Positions 5,183-5,670 of a stretch of DNA of 5,670 nt are shown here, piece by piece. This DNA is from Ghiorsea sp. Its GTDB lineage: Bacteria > Pseudomonadota > Zetaproteobacteria > Mariprofundales > Mariprofundaceae. How positions within the stretch are numbered: position 1 is the first letter of the stretch; the number at the start of each line of letters is the position of its first letter. The translations under genes were made by a program, and so were the position numbers. The stretch covers positions 1 to 5,670 of the forward strand of contig JAJFLD010000159.1 of the NCBI GenBank assembly GCA_021772875.1. Direction: 5' to 3'. Under the pieces are notes generated by a model. That model did not search any database. It was given only the letters and a program-made list of their open reading frames with translations, and was not told where the DNA came from.

Positions 5183-5670
5183 ATGGGAACAACTTTGCCT
5201 TATAACAACCTTGAAAACTGGGATTTCAGTATCCCAAAGAAAAAGTTTTCCGTTGCCTTGCTTGCATCTATTGCTGTGCATTTACTTTTGGCATGGTTGA
5301 TTGTTTTCAATGCTCACTTAATCCCACTGACTGAAAAAAAACCACCACATATTATGGACGTCACCATATTAGACGAGTCGCAAAGCACCAAACAAAATAA
5401 AAACAACGATGCCAAAGTGATTGCCAATAGAGATAACACAGGCAATCAGCGTGATGCAGGTGATCAATCCAATCGCGCAGCACGTGCGCCAACCATCAAT
5501 CAACAGCAATCCGAACAAAACAAACCCTTACCCGTCGCACCACCACAGCCAAGAACGCCCCCCATTCCTAGCCCACAAAACAAAGCGAGTGCTCGAATTT
5601 TAAGCCGCGAAGACGAAAACAGCCCCACCTTATTGCCACCGAAACAAAAGTTTCGTGATGAAAAGAAACC
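5183..5670 (+). CDS. TonB/TolA-type energy transducer, N-terminal part (runs off window)
   Basis: The frame is open for 162 codons and continues past the window edge. A short cytoplasmic N-terminus (1-21) is followed by one transmembrane helix (~22-43) containing S29-x-x-x-H33. That Ser/His pair is the TonB/TolA signature needed for coupling to the ExbB-ExbD or TolQ-TolR proton channel. After it come MDVTILDES and DAKVIANRDN, resembling periplasmic TonB family proteins, then a Q/N- and Pro-rich spacer (about 106-133). The C-terminal receptor-binding domain would lie beyond 5670, so TonB versus TolA cannot be settled; TonB-like is favoured by the VT(I/L)-type segment and the proline-rich spacer. 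No good Shine-Dalgarno precedes ATG 5183. An in-frame TTG at 5171 is a weaker alternative, and a stop at 5144-5146 bounds the frame. The gene is divergent from the HDOD gene, 115 bp away. Confidence 0.82.
   Translation, partial: MGTTLPYNNLENWDFSIPKKKFSVALLASIAVHLLLAWLIVFNAHLIPLTEKKPPHIMDVTILDESQSTKQNKNNDAKVIANRDNTGNQRDAGDQSNRAARAPTINQQQSEQNKPLPVAPPQPRTPPIPSPQNKASARILSREDENSPTLLPPKQKFRDEKK

Noticed and set aside
4979..5281. A 100-codon minus-strand frame spanning the HDOD start and the TonB-like start
   Set aside because: It is cysteine- and histidine-rich with no family resemblance, overlaps two well-supported genes and covers the promoter region.
5421..5603. Alternative plus-strand frame inside the TonB-like gene
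   Set aside because: Low-complexity shadow of the Q/N/P-rich spacer; the main frame has the membrane anchor and the Ser/His motif.
1..5670. CRISPR arrays, tRNA or rRNA genes, phage or defence modules
   Set aside because: No regularly spaced repeats, no tRNA cloverleaf near gltX and no defence or phage protein families were recognised on either strand.

Overview
The window looks like chromosomal DNA of a Gram-negative, probably proteobacterial, cell. It encodes a TonB/TolA-type inner-membrane energy transducer, three exported proteins with classical signal peptides, and a HDOD-domain signalling protein. The base composition is moderately AT-rich. The sequence alone does not fix genus or class. 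It is mostly an ordinary housekeeping neighbourhood with one clear mobile-element scar. I found no convincing new multi-gene system.

Left edge (1-815). The last 221 bases of an IS481-like insertion sequence carry the C-terminus of its transposase. The element has inserted into a minus-strand gene for a DUF4105 (Lnb N-terminal periplasmic domain) protein, leaving only its first ~163 codons. A strong hairpin with T-runs on both strands (726-769) separates this gene from the next one upstream on the minus strand.

Minus-strand block (816-2234). A DUF3015 exported protein (816-1304) lies downstream of thymidylate synthase thyA (1404-2234). The minus-strand order is therefore thyA, DUF3015, broken DUF4105 gene. 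A 90-bp divergent region (2235-2324) separates thyA from the plus-strand genes. It holds a plausible sigma-70 promoter and an 8-bp-arm inverted repeat.

Plus-strand block (2325-4031). A small periplasmic EF-hand protein is followed 27 bp later by gltX (glutamyl-tRNA synthetase), probably as one transcript.

Right part (4021-5670). A membrane-anchored HDOD protein on the minus strand overlaps the end of gltX tail-to-tail by 11 bp. Its upstream region carries an excellent match to a sigma-54 (RpoN) promoter, the most informative regulatory signal here. Divergently, the N-terminal 162 residues of a TonB/TolA-like transducer run off the right edge.

Functionally, the genes fall into dTMP synthesis, tRNA charging, envelope/periplasmic functions (DUF3015, DUF4105, EF-hand, TonB-like) and HDOD signalling. 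Apart from the EF-hand/gltX pair and the thyA/DUF3015/DUF4105 co-orientation, no shared pathway is evident.
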